Positions 8,509 through 18,175 are shown, numbered from the stretch's first letter. The stretch: DNA of 64,000 nt from Sorangium cellulosum (GCF_002950945.1 NZ_CP012673.1:930001-994000); one strand, 5' to 3'. Numbers and translations are program-made. Notes: generated by a model not told the origin, from the sequence alone.

Positions 8509-10071
8509 ATGAAGCTTCACACGAACGTGGTTCTTGCGCTGAGCGCCGCGGCCCTGCTCGGGGCGGCCGGCTGCGCCTCGGACGACGCCGGCGCGAGCGA
8601 CCTCGCGGGGCCCGCGCTCCCGGGATCCCCCGGCAGCGTGGGCGTGTCGCAAGGCGGAGCGCAGGACTTCGGGCTGTTCCGGCAGATCCTCGAGGACGGC
8701 CAGATCCCCGGGCCGGACACGATCGACGACGTGGGCTTCTTCGCCGAGCACAAGCTCGACTACCCGGCCGCGACCTGCGGCGAGGACGTGTGCATGCACG
8801 GCCTGCTCGGGATCATGGGCAACATGATCAGCGGCTCACCGTGCACGCTCATCCAGGTCGGGATGAACTCGGCGATCGACGTGGGCGCGATGGAGCGGCC
8901 GCCGCTCCACCTCGTCATCGCGGCCGACACGAGCGGCTCGATGGCCGGCGACCCGATCGACTATCTCAAGGCGGGGCTGATCGAGATGATCGACGCGCTC
9001 GAGCCGGACGACCGGATCTCGCTCGTGAGCTACGCGGACCGCGCCGAGGTCGTGCTCGAGCTGGCCGAAGCGTCGGACACGGAGACGCTCACGGCGGCGT
9101 TCAAGCGGCTCGCCGCGGCCGGGAAGACCAACCTGTACGACGGCCTCTTCACCGCGTTCGCGGTCGCCGAGCGGCACCTCGATCCGGCGCGGCAGAACCG
9201 GGTGATCTTCCTGTCGGACGGCGAGGCCACCGTCGGGCTCACCTCGCCCGAGCGGCTCCGGTCGCTCGCGGAGGGCTACGCGGAGATGGGGATCGGCGTC
9301 ACCACCGTCGGCGTCGGCGGCGAGTTCGACGTCGACGTGATGCGCGGGGTCGGCGAGGTCGGCGCGGGCAACTTCTACTTCCTCGAGGATCCGAAGGCGG
9401 TGGAGGAGGTCTTCGCCGAGGAGGTGAAGACGTTCCTCGTGCCCGTGGCGCTCGACGTCGATCTCGACGTCTCCGTGGGGGAGGGGTACGTCGTGCGCGG
9501 CGCCTACGGCACGAACGGCTGGCAGGGCGGCGAGCGCGGCGGCACCGTGCACATGCCGAGCCTCTTCCTCGCCGGCCGGACGAGCTCCGAGGCGCCCGTC
9601 GGCGCTGGCCGGCGCGGCGGCGGCGGCGCGATCCTGCTGGAGCTCGTGCCGGAGGACGGCCAGGCCGGCGCCGAGATCCCCCGCGCCGTGGGCAGCCTCG
9701 AGCTGTCGTGGAAGCACCCGATCACGGGCGAGGCGCGCTCGCAGAAGGTCGACGTCGCGGCGCCGGGCGGGCCGCTCGAGGCCGGGTATTTCTCCAGCGA
9801 CACGGTCGAGAAGGGCTTCGTGATGCTGAACCTCTTCGCGGGGTTCAGGCTCGCCGCGCAGCTCGCCGCCGACGCCGATCCCCGCACCGCGCGCCGCACG
9901 CTCGAGGCGCTGCGCCCGAATGTCGAGGCGTGGCTCGAGCGCAATCCGGATCCGGACGTCGAGGACGACCTGCGCTACGTCGGCCTGTTCATCGAGAACC
10001 TCATCGCGGTGGAGGCGACCGTGGCGCCGTACACGCCGGCGGATCCTCCGAATCCCTGGCCCGCCGACTGA
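8509..10071 (+). CDS. VWA-domain lipoprotein (YfbK-like)
   Basis: A 520-residue lipoprotein: signal peptide with lipobox LLGAAGC (Cys22), a linker, then a von Willebrand A domain with MIDAS DTSGS starting near residue 140 and a conserved LSDGEATVG strand. The C-terminal half resembles the domain found after VWA in YfbK proteins (GSLELSWKHPITGE, VEKGFVMLN). These are metal-dependent adhesion-like modules on the cell surface; the ligand is unknown. The ATG follows GGAGG by six bases and the upstream gene's TAG by 11 bases, so translation is probably coupled to the preceding membrane protein. Confidence 0.85.
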   Translation: MKLHTNVVLALSAAALLGAAGCASDDAGASDLAGPALPGSPGSVGVSQGGAQDFGLFRQILEDGQIPGPDTIDDVGFFAEHKLDYPAATCGEDVCMHGLLGIMGNMISGSPCTLIQVGMNSAIDVGAMERPPLHLVIAADTSGSMAGDPIDYLKAGLIEMIDALEPDDRISLVSYADRAEVVLELAEASDTETLTAAFKRLAAAGKTNLYDGLFTAFAVAERHLDPARQNRVIFLSDGEATVGLTSPERLRSLAEGYAEMGIGVTTVGVGGEFDVDVMRGVGEVGAGNFYFLEDPKAVEEVFAEEVKTFLVPVALDVDLDVSVGEGYVVRGAYGTNGWQGGERGGTVHMPSLFLAGRTSSEAPVGAGRRGGGGAILLELVPEDGQAGAEIPRAVGSLELSWKHPITGEARSQKVDVAAPGGPLEAGYFSSDTVEKGFVMLNLFAGFRLAAQLAADADPRTARRTLEALRPNVEAWLERNPDPDVEDDLRYVGLFIENLIAVEATVAPYTPADPPNPWPAD

Positions 10072-10297
10072 GCCCCAGAGCCCCTCGCGGCGGTGGATCA
10101 CCGCGCCTTACCCACGCTGTCGCGCTGCGTTCACGCAGCGCCCATCAACAGGCGTTCACAGCGCGATACGTGCGCTCGGCGCGCGCCGGCGTGCGACCCG
10201 CGCTTCCCGCGCGCCGCGATCATGCGCGACCGAAATAGAGCTTCCATCGAGTCGCCCTGTGTAGGATCGTGTTTTTGCGCCATCGAGGAGGGTTCCC

Positions 10298-11161
10298 ATG
10301 CGACGATTCAATTTTCTTGGACTGGCTGGAGTCATTGTCTGTCTGACGGCCGCTCTGCCGGCGAGCGCGGGCGTCGAGGAGTGCGGCAACATCCGATTCG
10401 AGGGGTTGTCGAACTGTGAAGTGCGCCTCACGGCGGAGTGCAACGCGAGCTGCAGCGAGCTCGGGATCTACGAGACGGCTTGCGCGACGAGGCTCGTGCC
10501 AGTCTGCAAGACGGAGTGCACCCTCTCGGCGAAGGCGGACTGCACGGACAGCTGCACCACGCAGTGCAAGAGGGACTGCGACAACGGCGTCAACGTCATC
10601 TGCTCCCACAACTGCTTCGTCGAGTGCACCACCACGCGGGACGCCGCGTGCGCGGACGACCCCGACCCCACGCGGTGCGCCGCGAGGTGGGACGCGAACT
10701 GCGACGGCGAGTGCGACGCCCAGTGCGTGACGGTGGACGGTGGCTGTTATGATCACTGCATCGAGTGCTGCGGCGGCTCGTGCACGGCCGACGCGAACAT
10801 GGACTGCCAGACCACTTGCCAGGACACGCTGGTCGAAGACTGCGAGCACGAGTTCCGCGCCGACTGCGAGGCTTCCTGCACCGGGGACGGCGCGCTCTTC
10901 TGCGATGGGAAGTACATCATCTCCGGATCGCAGATCCCGGCCTGCGTGGAGGCGCTGCTCGAGCAGGGCGTCAGCGTGGAGGCCGAGGCCGAGGGGGAAG
11001 TGACCATCGGTCCGGATGGCCTCGACGGGGACCTCTCCGCCGCCGCGTGCGCCGTCAGCCCGGGGAGCAAGGCCACGCTCGCCGCGCCGTTCGCCGCGCT
11101 CGCGGCGGCGGCAGGCTGGCTCGCGCGGCGCCGCCGGCGCTCCGCGCGGCCGTCGCGCTGA
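10298..11161 (+). CDS. Secreted cysteine-rich protein with MYXO-CTERM-like anchor
   Basis: A 287-residue protein with a signal peptide (MRRFNFLGLAGVIVCLTA...ASA), a central region of about 170 residues with cysteines every few positions (patterns such as CNASCSE, CTDSCTTQCKRDCD, CIECCGGSC), and a C-terminal hydrophobic stretch plus arginine cluster (LAAAAGWLARRRRR) resembling the myxobacterial sorting tail. Regular C-x2-3-C spacing suggests a disulfide-knitted repeat fold on the surface. The ATG follows GAGGAGGG. It stands in a group of same-strand envelope genes and is followed after 10 bp by a lipoprotein gene. Function unknown. Confidence 0.75.
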   Translation: MRRFNFLGLAGVIVCLTAALPASAGVEECGNIRFEGLSNCEVRLTAECNASCSELGIYETACATRLVPVCKTECTLSAKADCTDSCTTQCKRDCDNGVNVICSHNCFVECTTTRDAACADDPDPTRCAARWDANCDGECDAQCVTVDGGCYDHCIECCGGSCTADANMDCQTTCQDTLVEDCEHEFRADCEASCTGDGALFCDGKYIISGSQIPACVEALLEQGVSVEAEAEGEVTIGPDGLDGDLSAAACAVSPGSKATLAAPFAALAAAAGWLARRRRRSARPSR

Positions 11162-11171
11162 ACATCCTCCG

Positions 11172-12080
11172 ATGATCGTCCGGCCGACCCGGGAGGCGCT
11201 GAGCGCGCTGCTCGTCCTGTGCTCCGCAGGCTGCGGGAGCGACGACGCCGACGCGCTCGTGGTGGTCGGCCTGACGACGGACATGGCGGTCGGCTTCGCG
11301 CTCGATCGCGTCGAGGCGAGCACGAAGGTGGACGGCGTCATCACGAGCACCGAGCGCCTCTCGTACGGCGGGGGCGACCTGTCGCTCCCGGCGGAGCTCC
11401 CGGTCCAGCCGGCGCAGGACGGCGCCGAGGTCGAGCTGTCCGTCGCGGCCTTCCGCGACGACGAGGCGTCGCCCATCGTGACGCGGAGGGCTGCGACCCG
11501 CGCGGCCGGCGGGCGGACGCTGCTCCTGCCCGTCTCCCTCGACGAGGCGTGCGCCGCGATGACCTGCGCGGCCGGCGCGACCTGCGCGGCGGGGGCGTGC
11601 GTCGATCCGTTCATCGACCCGTCCGGCCTCGCCGACCACGACCCGACGTGGATCACGTCGGCGAGGGACGCGTGCAAGGCGCCCTCCTCGGGCGATCCGG
11701 CGGCGGTGGTGATCGGACAGGGGCAGAGCGCGTTCGCCCCGCTGGAGGAGGGCGAGGTGGTGCCGATCGAGGCGGGCCCTCAAGGGGGCCACCACGTGTG
11801 GCTCGCGCTGCGCGCGACCGGCCTCCGTCAGATGGGCTCGCGCGTGACGATCGCGGGGCGTTTCCCCGAGCTCGCGCTGGCGCCGCCCCCGTTCACCTCG
11901 CAGGTCACGTTGCGCAAGGCGGGGGGAGGCCACTGCGAGATCTATGGCCTGCGCTTCCAGGTGGACCGGGGCCTCTCGGTCGAGGCCGTCCGGGGTCAGG
12001 CGCTCGACGTCGACGTCACCCTGGAGGACCCGGACGGCGACGTCGCGACCGCCGCGCAGCGGGTCGTCATCGCTCCCTGA
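11172..12080 (+). CDS. Lipoprotein of unknown function
   Basis: A 302-residue protein with a lipoprotein signal (LLVLCSAGCGSDDAD), so probably an outer-membrane lipoprotein. A beta-rich region follows, then a short EGF-like cysteine patch (CAAMTCAAGATCAAGAC), a form typical of myxobacterial surface proteins of the 'CxxxxCxxGxxCxxGxC' type. The C-terminal half is predicted beta-sandwich. It begins 10 bp after the Cys-rich protein gene, suggesting one operon, and its last 14 bp overlap the convergent BNR gene. No enzymatic motif was seen. Confidence 0.7.
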   Translation: MIVRPTREALSALLVLCSAGCGSDDADALVVVGLTTDMAVGFALDRVEASTKVDGVITSTERLSYGGGDLSLPAELPVQPAQDGAEVELSVAAFRDDEASPIVTRRAATRAAGGRTLLLPVSLDEACAAMTCAAGATCAAGACVDPFIDPSGLADHDPTWITSARDACKAPSSGDPAAVVIGQGQSAFAPLEEGEVVPIEAGPQGGHHVWLALRATGLRQMGSRVTIAGRFPELALAPPPFTSQVTLRKAGGGHCEIYGLRFQVDRGLSVEAVRGQALDVDVTLEDPDGDVATAAQRVVIAP

Positions 12081-13536
12081 CGAGGCGACCGCCCCTGCGC
12101 CGGCGCAGGGCCGCGGTCGCCGAGAGGACCGCCGCGGCGAGCGCGCCCGCCCAGCCCGCGCCAGCGCCGGCGGCGCCGCACCCGCAGCCGCCGGCGTCGC
12201 CCGGGCCGTCCGGCCCGCCCGGCACCCCGGGCCGTCCGCCCGTGCCCGTGCCTGCGCTGGCGCCTGGTCCGCTCGTCGCCGTCGCACCGCCGTCGCCGCT
12301 CGCATCGCCGCCGCCGCCGCCGCCGCTGCCGCTGCTGCTGCCGCCGCCGTCGGGGGCGCCGGCGTCCGGCGTGCAGTCCCGGTGGCCCGTCATCAGGGCG
12401 ATGCGCGGCCAGTCCGCCGGGCAGAGGTTGCCCGCCGGCGTGCTCGCCGCGCACTCGAGCGGGCCGCGGAGGCACGCCTGCTGGAGCACCGGCTCGAACG
12501 TCGCGCCGCCGTCGACCGAGCGGCCGATCGTGAAGCCGTCCAGGAACTCGGTCGCGCACGCGTAGAGGCCCGTCTCGGTCCACGTGAAGCACCGCGGCGC
12601 CACCGTCGAGACCTTCTCGAAGACACGCGTCGACGAGGGCGCGCGCCAGACGCCGTCGATGTCGCTGCCCACCGCCACCGCCGCGCCGTCGGGCGAGATC
12701 GCGAACGCGCGCACGAAGCCGGTCGTCTCGAACACCGGCTCCAGCGTCGCGCCGCCGTCCGTCGAGGCGAGCAGCCGCCCCGCCGCGCCGGCGGTCCGCA
12801 CATAGACCACGTCGGCGTCGCGCGGATCGACCCCCGCGATGTAGGGCTCGCGATCGGTCGTGCTCCCCGGGACCGTCGAGGTCGCCCACGTCTCCCCGCC
12901 GTCGAGCGATCGCGCGAGCGCCCCTTTCACCGTCCCGCCCGCGCTCGCGAGGCCGCTCACGTACACGCGCCGCGGGTCCGAGGGGGCGACGTCGACCGTG
13001 CGCGCCTTGAACCCCGCCGGCAGCGGCGTCCCGGCCCGCGACCAGGTGGCGCCGCCGTCGAGCGACGCCCACAGCCGATGGCTGGCCCCGCCGGCGACCG
13101 CGACGACGCGCGACGGGTCGCCCTTCACGACGGAGAGATCGACCATCTCCTGCCCCGCGAGCTCCGCGGCGCGCGCCCAGGCGCAGCCGCCCTCGGTGCC
13201 GATCGCGAGCCCGTCGGCCAGCGCGGCGAGCACCCTGCCGCTCGACGCCGCGGCGATCGCCGGCGCCACGCCGCCCGTGTCGTCGTACCCGACCGCGCCC
13301 TCGCAGATCCAGGCCCAGCTCGCGCCGCCGTCCCGCGTGGTGAGCAGGCCGTACGTCATCCGCGCCACGGCGCGCGCGGGATCCGACGGATCGAACACGA
13401 GCTGATCCGCGGAGGGGAAGACGCCGTTGGCGGCGGCGACGGAAGGCAGCGCGGTGAGCGCGGCGGCGACGAGCGCGGCAGCGCGCGGCGGGCGGGACCG
13501 CGGCGAGCGGACAGTGAAACGTGGCGATCGCATCAA
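12067..13536 (-). CDS. Secreted BNR/beta-propeller protein with MYXO-CTERM tail
   Basis: A 489-residue secreted protein. After a basic start and signal peptide come repeated Asp-box motifs (TTRDGGASW, ASLDGGATW, RSLDGGETW, ASTDGGAT, RSVDGGATF) spaced as in sialidase-type or Vps10-like propellers. A Gly/Ser-rich linker then leads to a cysteine-containing tail (GCGCGAA...) with a hydrophobic helix and RRRR, the myxobacterial surface-sorting signal. Catalytic residues of sialidases were not evident, so a binding or structural role is more likely. The gene is convergent with the preceding lipoprotein and divergent from the large regulator at 13610. Confidence 0.8.
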   Translation of the reverse strand: MMRSPRFTVRSPRSRPPRAAALVAAALTALPSVAAANGVFPSADQLVFDPSDPARAVARMTYGLLTTRDGGASWAWICEGAVGYDDTGGVAPAIAAASSGRVLAALADGLAIGTEGGCAWARAAELAGQEMVDLSVVKGDPSRVVAVAGGASHRLWASLDGGATWSRAGTPLPAGFKARTVDVAPSDPRRVYVSGLASAGGTVKGALARSLDGGETWATSTVPGSTTDREPYIAGVDPRDADVVYVRTAGAAGRLLASTDGGATLEPVFETTGFVRAFAISPDGAAVAVGSDIDGVWRAPSSTRVFEKVSTVAPRCFTWTETGLYACATEFLDGFTIGRSVDGGATFEPVLQQACLRGPLECAASTPAGNLCPADWPRIALMTGHRDCTPDAGAPDGGGSSSGSGGGGGGDASGDGGATATSGPGASAGTGTGGRPGVPGGPDGPGDAGGCGCGAAGAGAGWAGALAAAVLSATAALRRRRGGRLVRER

Positions 13537-13609
13537 GGGACCATCCTACCGCGGTGCGGGGCGGCAAGAAGCGTCCACGCGCTCGCGGCGCCCCGCTACA
13601 CTCGCCGCA

Positions 13610-16357
13610 ATGCCGGAGCGCATCGTCGTGTCCTTTCGAGGTGTCGCGGCCCTGGGGCAACCGGAAAGCACGGACGCGGTCACGCCTCGGCCCAGCCGCC
13701 GCGGCGCGGGGCAAGCGGCGCCGCGGACGAGCCGGCGCGGCGCCGGGCCGCACGACGCCGTCGCGACGGCGCGCGCCGAGGAGAGCTACCTCGCCAGGGC
13801 GCTCGCGCTGAAGAAGCGCGCCGAGGCCCTCGGCGCCACCCTGTGCGCCTGGAGCGCGCAGACCTTCTCCTTCGAGTTCACCTCCGACGACATCGAGGAG
13901 GCGGTGCTGCTCGCCGCGCTCGCCGCGGAGGACGCGAACGTGCACCCCGACGCGCGCTTCGCGGCCGGCATCGCGCAGGGCGAGATGACCTACGTCGGCG
14001 AGGCCGGGCGCTTCTCCGCGCTCTCCTGGGGGCAGCCGCTGCTCGTCGCCGTCATGCTCGCCCGCATCGCGCCCCCGGGCGAGGTGCTGCTCGACCCCGC
14101 GCTCCCCGCCGTGGCGGCGGGCGAGCTCATGACCCTCGGCGTGCACCGCGGCGTCGACGGCGCGCGCAGGGTGCGCGGGCTCCGCCTCGACGCGCAGCAG
14201 CCGCTGCGCAGGCAGGTCGCCGAGAGCGTCGCGCGCGTGTGCACGCCGCCGCTCATGGGCCGCGACAACGAGCTCCTGGAGCTCGTCCTGCCCTCCGGCT
14301 CCCTCGCCATCGTCCGGGCCGAGGCCGGCGCCGGCGGCACCCGGTTTCTCCTCGAGCTGCTCCGGGGCCTCGCGCCGTCGCGGGGCCTCTTCGTCGCCCC
14401 GATCGGGGCCTCGCGCGAGCCGTTCGGCGCGCTCCGACGCGCCCTCGCGCGGGCCGTCGCGCGCGCCGCGCCCCGCGCCCCGAAGGGCCGCGCCCGCGCG
14501 CCGGCGCTCCCGGACCGCCTGACGCCCGCGCTCGAGCGGCTCCTCGCCGGCCACGGCGTCGAGCCGTGGACCGCCGCCGAGCTGCTCGCCTGCTGGCTCG
14601 CGCCGTCCGAGGGCCGCGTCGGCCTGGTCGCCGTGGACGACGCCGCAGAGGTCGACGACGCGAGCCTCGACGCGATCGCGATCGCGATGGGCATGGGCGG
14701 CGGGATCCGCGCCGTGGTCCGGCTCGGGCGCTCCGAGCCGCTGCCCGCGCCGCTCACCGGGATCGACGCCGCCTCGACGCTCGCGCTGGGGCCGCTCTCG
14801 GGGCCGAGCGCCCAGGCGCTCGTCCGCCGCCTGCTCGACGGTTGCATCGACGAGGCGGGCGCGCGCCGGTGGGCCACGCGCGCGCCCGCGTTCCCGCTGG
14901 CGCTGCGCGAGGTGATCTGCGAGGGCCTCGAGAGCGGCGCGCTGCGCTGGATCGGCAGGAGCGTCGGGCCGCGCCGGCGCAGCGCCGGGCGGGGCAGGCC
15001 CGCGCGCACGATGACCGCGGCCGAGCTCGCGGCGCCGCCCGCGTCCCGCCCGATCGAGGGCCGCCTGCGCCTGCTCGCGGTCGGCCCTCGCACGGTGCTC
15101 ACCGCGCTCGCGATGCTCGGGGGCGACGCGCCCGACGCCGCGGTGGACGCCCTGTGCGAGAGCACCGGGGCGCCGCGGGCCTCCGCGGTCGAGGCGGCGC
15201 TGCGCGGCGCCGGCTGGGCCTTCCGCCCGGAGCCCGGCTGGCTGCGGCTCACGTCGCGCACGCTGCGCGACGTCCTGCTCGACGCCGTCCCGCTGGGCGA
15301 ACGCGCCGCGTGGCACCTCGCCGCGGCGCGTGTCCTCGAGGAGCACGCCGGCCCGCTCGGCCTCGCGGACGCCGCGTGGCACGCCGCGCAGGCGGGCGAC
15401 CGCCGCGCCGCGGCCGCGCTCGCCACGCGCGCGGCCAGCGCGGCGAGCGACGCGCTGCTCGAGTCCTCGGCCGCCGAGCTGCTCGCGTTCGCCGACGAGC
15501 AGGAGACCTCGAGGGATCTCCCGCTGGACGGCCCGGCGGACGGCACCTCGAGCCAGCCGCCCACGTACCGCACGCCGATCGAGGTGGTCGGCGACGCGGC
15601 CGAGCCGCAGCGCGCGCCGTCCTCCGGGGAGCGGCCCGGCGAGGCCGCGCTCCGCGAGGAGGGCGGCGGCTCCACCGGCCGGCGCGGCGCCGCCGCTCCG
15701 GACCGCGACGGCGCGCGCCGCGCGACGCCGCCGCCGCCGGCGACGCCAACGCTGACGGACGGCGCGCGCGCGGCGCGCCCGAGCGCGGCGTCCTCGGATT
15801 TCCCCGACCCGCCGCCGCTCGACGAGGAGTTCACCCTCGGCTCCTCGGAGGACCCGCTCGCGAAGACCTCGGAGTCGCCGGTCCTGTCGGTGAACGACAT
15901 CGCCGTCCGCCTCGCCGAGCTGGCGAAGCAGGCGCTCGTCCAGGGCGACCTCCGCACGCTGGAGCGGCTCGTGGGCGAGCTCCGCCGCACCGGCGAGCAC
16001 CAGGATCTCGTGGATCGCATGACCGGCCTCATCTCGCTCGGCCGCGGCGCGAAGGAGGAGGCGCTCCGGCGCTTCCGGATCGCCGCGGAGGCCGACGCGC
16101 CCCCCTCGCACCGCGCGCGGGCGCTGCTCGCTTACGGCGTCGCGCTGGCCTCCGCGGGCCGCACGGAGGGCGCCCTCCTCGAGGCGCTGAGCGCCCTCGC
16201 GCGCGCCCGCGAGGCGCAGGATCGCCACGGCGAGCAGGCGTGCGCGCGGTTCCTGGCGCGGCTCGCGGCCGCGACCGGCCACGAGGAGGCGGCCCGCGCC
16301 TGGATGCACGTGGCGCGCCTCGCCAGCGCGGCGCCGCCGTCGTTGACCGCGGATTGA
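13610..16357 (+). CDS. Cyclase-like/STAND-like/TPR regulatory protein with degenerate P-loop
   Basis: A 915-residue cytoplasmic protein. Residues about 60-190 resemble a class III nucleotidyl cyclase domain that seems degenerate (FAAGIAQGEMTYVGEAG...ARIAPPGEVLLDPAL). LMGRDNELLEL near residue 220 opens an AAA_16/STAND-like module, but the P-loop reads AEAGAGGTRFL (237-247) where active members have GEAGxGKTRLL: first glycine and lysine are both lost. A Walker-B-like VAVDDAAEVDD follows. After a long Pro/Ala-rich linker (about 640-750) comes a TPR-like helical end. ATG 13610 was chosen where the conserved N-terminus begins. Such proteins are usually signal integrators; this one probably does not hydrolyse ATP. 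Confidence 0.75.
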   Translation: MPERIVVSFRGVAALGQPESTDAVTPRPSRRGAGQAAPRTSRRGAGPHDAVATARAEESYLARALALKKRAEALGATLCAWSAQTFSFEFTSDDIEEAVLLAALAAEDANVHPDARFAAGIAQGEMTYVGEAGRFSALSWGQPLLVAVMLARIAPPGEVLLDPALPAVAAGELMTLGVHRGVDGARRVRGLRLDAQQPLRRQVAESVARVCTPPLMGRDNELLELVLPSGSLAIVRAEAGAGGTRFLLELLRGLAPSRGLFVAPIGASREPFGALRRALARAVARAAPRAPKGRARAPALPDRLTPALERLLAGHGVEPWTAAELLACWLAPSEGRVGLVAVDDAAEVDDASLDAIAIAMGMGGGIRAVVRLGRSEPLPAPLTGIDAASTLALGPLSGPSAQALVRRLLDGCIDEAGARRWATRAPAFPLALREVICEGLESGALRWIGRSVGPRRRSAGRGRPARTMTAAELAAPPASRPIEGRLRLLAVGPRTVLTALAMLGGDAPDAAVDALCESTGAPRASAVEAALRGAGWAFRPEPGWLRLTSRTLRDVLLDAVPLGERAAWHLAAARVLEEHAGPLGLADAAWHAAQAGDRRAAAALATRAASAASDALLESSAAELLAFADEQETSRDLPLDGPADGTSSQPPTYRTPIEVVGDAAEPQRAPSSGERPGEAALREEGGGSTGRRGAAAPDRDGARRATPPPPATPTLTDGARAARPSAASSDFPDPPPLDEEFTLGSSEDPLAKTSESPVLSVNDIAVRLAELAKQALVQGDLRTLERLVGELRRTGEHQDLVDRMTGLISLGRGAKEEALRRFRIAAEADAPPSHRARALLAYGVALASAGRTEGALLEALSALARAREAQDRHGEQACARFLARLAAATGHEEAARAWMHVARLASAAPPSLTAD

Positions 16358-16389
16358 CGCGCTCGCCGCGGCTGTCCATACCCGCGGCC

Positions 16390-17199
16390 ATGTCGTCCCG
16401 AGAGCCCTCCGGCGAGCCGGCCTCGCGCCCGAGCGAGCCCGCTGACGCGCCGGCGAGCGTCAGCGGGCGCGGCGCCGCGCCTGGCCCCGCCGCCCGGCGC
16501 GGCCCGCGGGCGCGGACCCTCGCCGCGCTCGTCGCGCTGACGCTCTCGCTCGGCGCGGTCGCGGGCGTCGCGGCCCAGCGCTACATCGCGGTGCACCTGC
16601 GCGCCCCTCCGAAGGTGCCGGCCTGCGTCCGCGGCGCGCGGGTCACGCTGCGCAAGCCCGTCACGGCGTCCGGCTCGGAGCCCCGCCAGACCGTGTCGGG
16701 CGAGACCGTCTACCTCACGCCCGGGGAGGACCTCGCGGTGGCCTGCGCGTTCCAGGTCGACGAGCGCCTCGCGCGCCACCTCGCCGGCGCGCTCGCCGAG
16801 CACGAGCCCGCCCGGCGCGCCGCCCGGCTGCTCGAGATCGTGCGCGACCACATCCCCGCGGATCCGGCGCACGACCGCACCGCCGCCGCGGCGTACATGA
16901 TGGCCGCCGCCGCGATGCGCCCCCTGCCCGTCGAGGTGCCCGGGGTGAGCGCCGCCGCGGAGGAGCTCGAGCAGCGCCACGCCTGCCGCTTCGGCACGCG
17001 GCGCGTCTGCCCGACGCGCCCCCCGCCGCCGCCGATCGTGTGGATCGCCGGCGTCCCCGCGGCGCTCTCGGCGCTCTCGCTCGTCTGGATCGGCCTCGCG
17101 GCCGGCGCGGCGCGGTACGGCCGCTGGCGGGCGTCGCGGCGCCGCCGATCGCGCGGCGCCCTCGAGGATCGCGGCGCCCGCGCCGCGCGCCTCAGTTGA
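16390..17199 (+). CDS. Unknown membrane protein with two transmembrane segments
   Basis: A 269-residue protein: a charged Ala/Pro-rich N-terminus (about 40 residues), a membrane helix (about 44-62), a periplasmic-type domain with four cysteines (ACVRGA, VACAFQ, HACRFGTRRVC), and a second helix near residues 217-240 followed by a very basic tail (RYGRWRASRRRRSR). ATG 16390 lies 32 bp after the regulator at 13610-16357 on the same strand, so co-transcription is possible. It overlaps the convergent gene by 8 bp. No known domain was recognised. Confidence 0.6.
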   Translation: MSSREPSGEPASRPSEPADAPASVSGRGAAPGPAARRGPRARTLAALVALTLSLGAVAGVAAQRYIAVHLRAPPKVPACVRGARVTLRKPVTASGSEPRQTVSGETVYLTPGEDLAVACAFQVDERLARHLAGALAEHEPARRAARLLEIVRDHIPADPAHDRTAAAAYMMAAAAMRPLPVEVPGVSAAAEELEQRHACRFGTRRVCPTRPPPPPIVWIAGVPAALSALSLVWIGLAAGAARYGRWRASRRRRSRGALEDRGARAARLS

Positions 17200-18175
17200 T
17201 CGCCTCGACGCGGAAGCTCGACTGGACCAGGCGGTGGGGCCGGGCGCCGAGGTTGGCGACGTCGAACCCGAAGCCCGCGCCCTGCTGGTGGATCCCGGAC
17301 ACCTCGGAGCCGTCCGGCATCCTCACCGAGGAGTTCACCGTCACGTAGATCTTCGCGCCCTTCGCGAACCCGGCCGTCATCGCGAGCGCGCGCCCAGCGA
17401 GCTGCGCCGCCGCCTCGCGCGCCACCCGCGCCCACAGCGGGGCGGCGCCCGCCGTCGACGACACCGCGCGCACCCCGAGCACGGCGCCGGCGCCGCTCAG
17501 GTGCACCTCGAACACCGCGCGCGCCTTGTTCGGCGTCTCGGACCCGCGCACCGCGTCCGCCACCACGGACGCGACCGTGCCCGCGGCCGGCAGATCCAGC
17601 CCGCGCGTCTTGTCCCGGTCGCGCATCGCCTCGCGCAGCAGCTCGCCGGCGCGGTCCATCGACGTCTCGCGCGGCGCGGGCGCCACCGTCGGCGCGGGCG
17701 GCGCCGCGCGCGCCGACGGCGTCACGCCCGGCACCTGCCACACCGGCACGCCGTCGAGCCCGGCCACGCTCCGCGGCCCCTCCGCGCCCGGCGGACCGTC
17801 GTACTCGGAAGACGGCGCCGGGGCCGGCGGCGCGACCGGGGCGTCCTGCGGCTCGCCCGGCGCGTCGGGCGCCGCGGGCGTGTCCCTGTCCCGCGGATCG
17901 CGCCGCGCCGTCCGCGCGATCACCTGCGGCGCCGCGTCCTCGCGCGGCCGCGCCCCCTCCGGAGCCCGCGGCGGCGGCGCGGTCGAGGCGCGCGCCTCGT
18001 CCTGCGCCGGGGCGAGCGGCGCGACGGGCTGCACCTCGATCTCCACCTCGCGGTGCGCGCCGCTCGAGCGCGCCACGAGCGCCGGGGCCGGGCTGCGCAC
18101 GAGGCGCGCCGTCAGGGGGATCGCGGCGTGGAGCAGCGCCGCTGCGATCAGAAAACGAGCCTCACGGGGGAACAA
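17192..18175 (-). CDS. Unknown TonB-like or AgmX-like protein with N-terminal membrane helix
   Basis: Residues about 5-25 form a membrane helix (FLIAAALLHAAIPLTARLV), followed by about 150 residues rich in Pro and Ala and a compact C-terminal domain (about 210-327). That layout resembles TonB or AgmX/PglI-like proteins that span the periplasm, but no family was firmly matched. The proposed start is TTG at 18175, because AAGGTG lies eight bases upstream and the helix then begins at once. A GTG at 18343 would add 56 residues of unlikely composition. Orientation is opposite to its neighbours. Function unknown. Confidence 0.5.
   Translation of the reverse strand: MFPREARFLIAAALLHAAIPLTARLVRSPAPALVARSSGAHREVEIEVQPVAPLAPAQDEARASTAPPPRAPEGARPREDAAPQVIARTARRDPRDRDTPAAPDAPGEPQDAPVAPPAPAPSSEYDGPPGAEGPRSVAGLDGVPVWQVPGVTPSARAAPPAPTVAPAPRETSMDRAGELLREAMRDRDKTRGLDLPAAGTVASVVADAVRGSETPNKARAVFEVHLSGAGAVLGVRAVSSTAGAAPLWARVAREAAAQLAGRALAMTAGFAKGAKIYVTVNSSVRMPDGSEVSGIHQQGAGFGFDVANLGARPHRLVQSSFRVEAIN

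Noticed and set aside
11944..16389. Very long upstream extension of the frame that contains the gene at 16390
   Set aside because: The extension overlaps two well-supported genes and has the Arg/Gly/Ala bias of a wrong frame.
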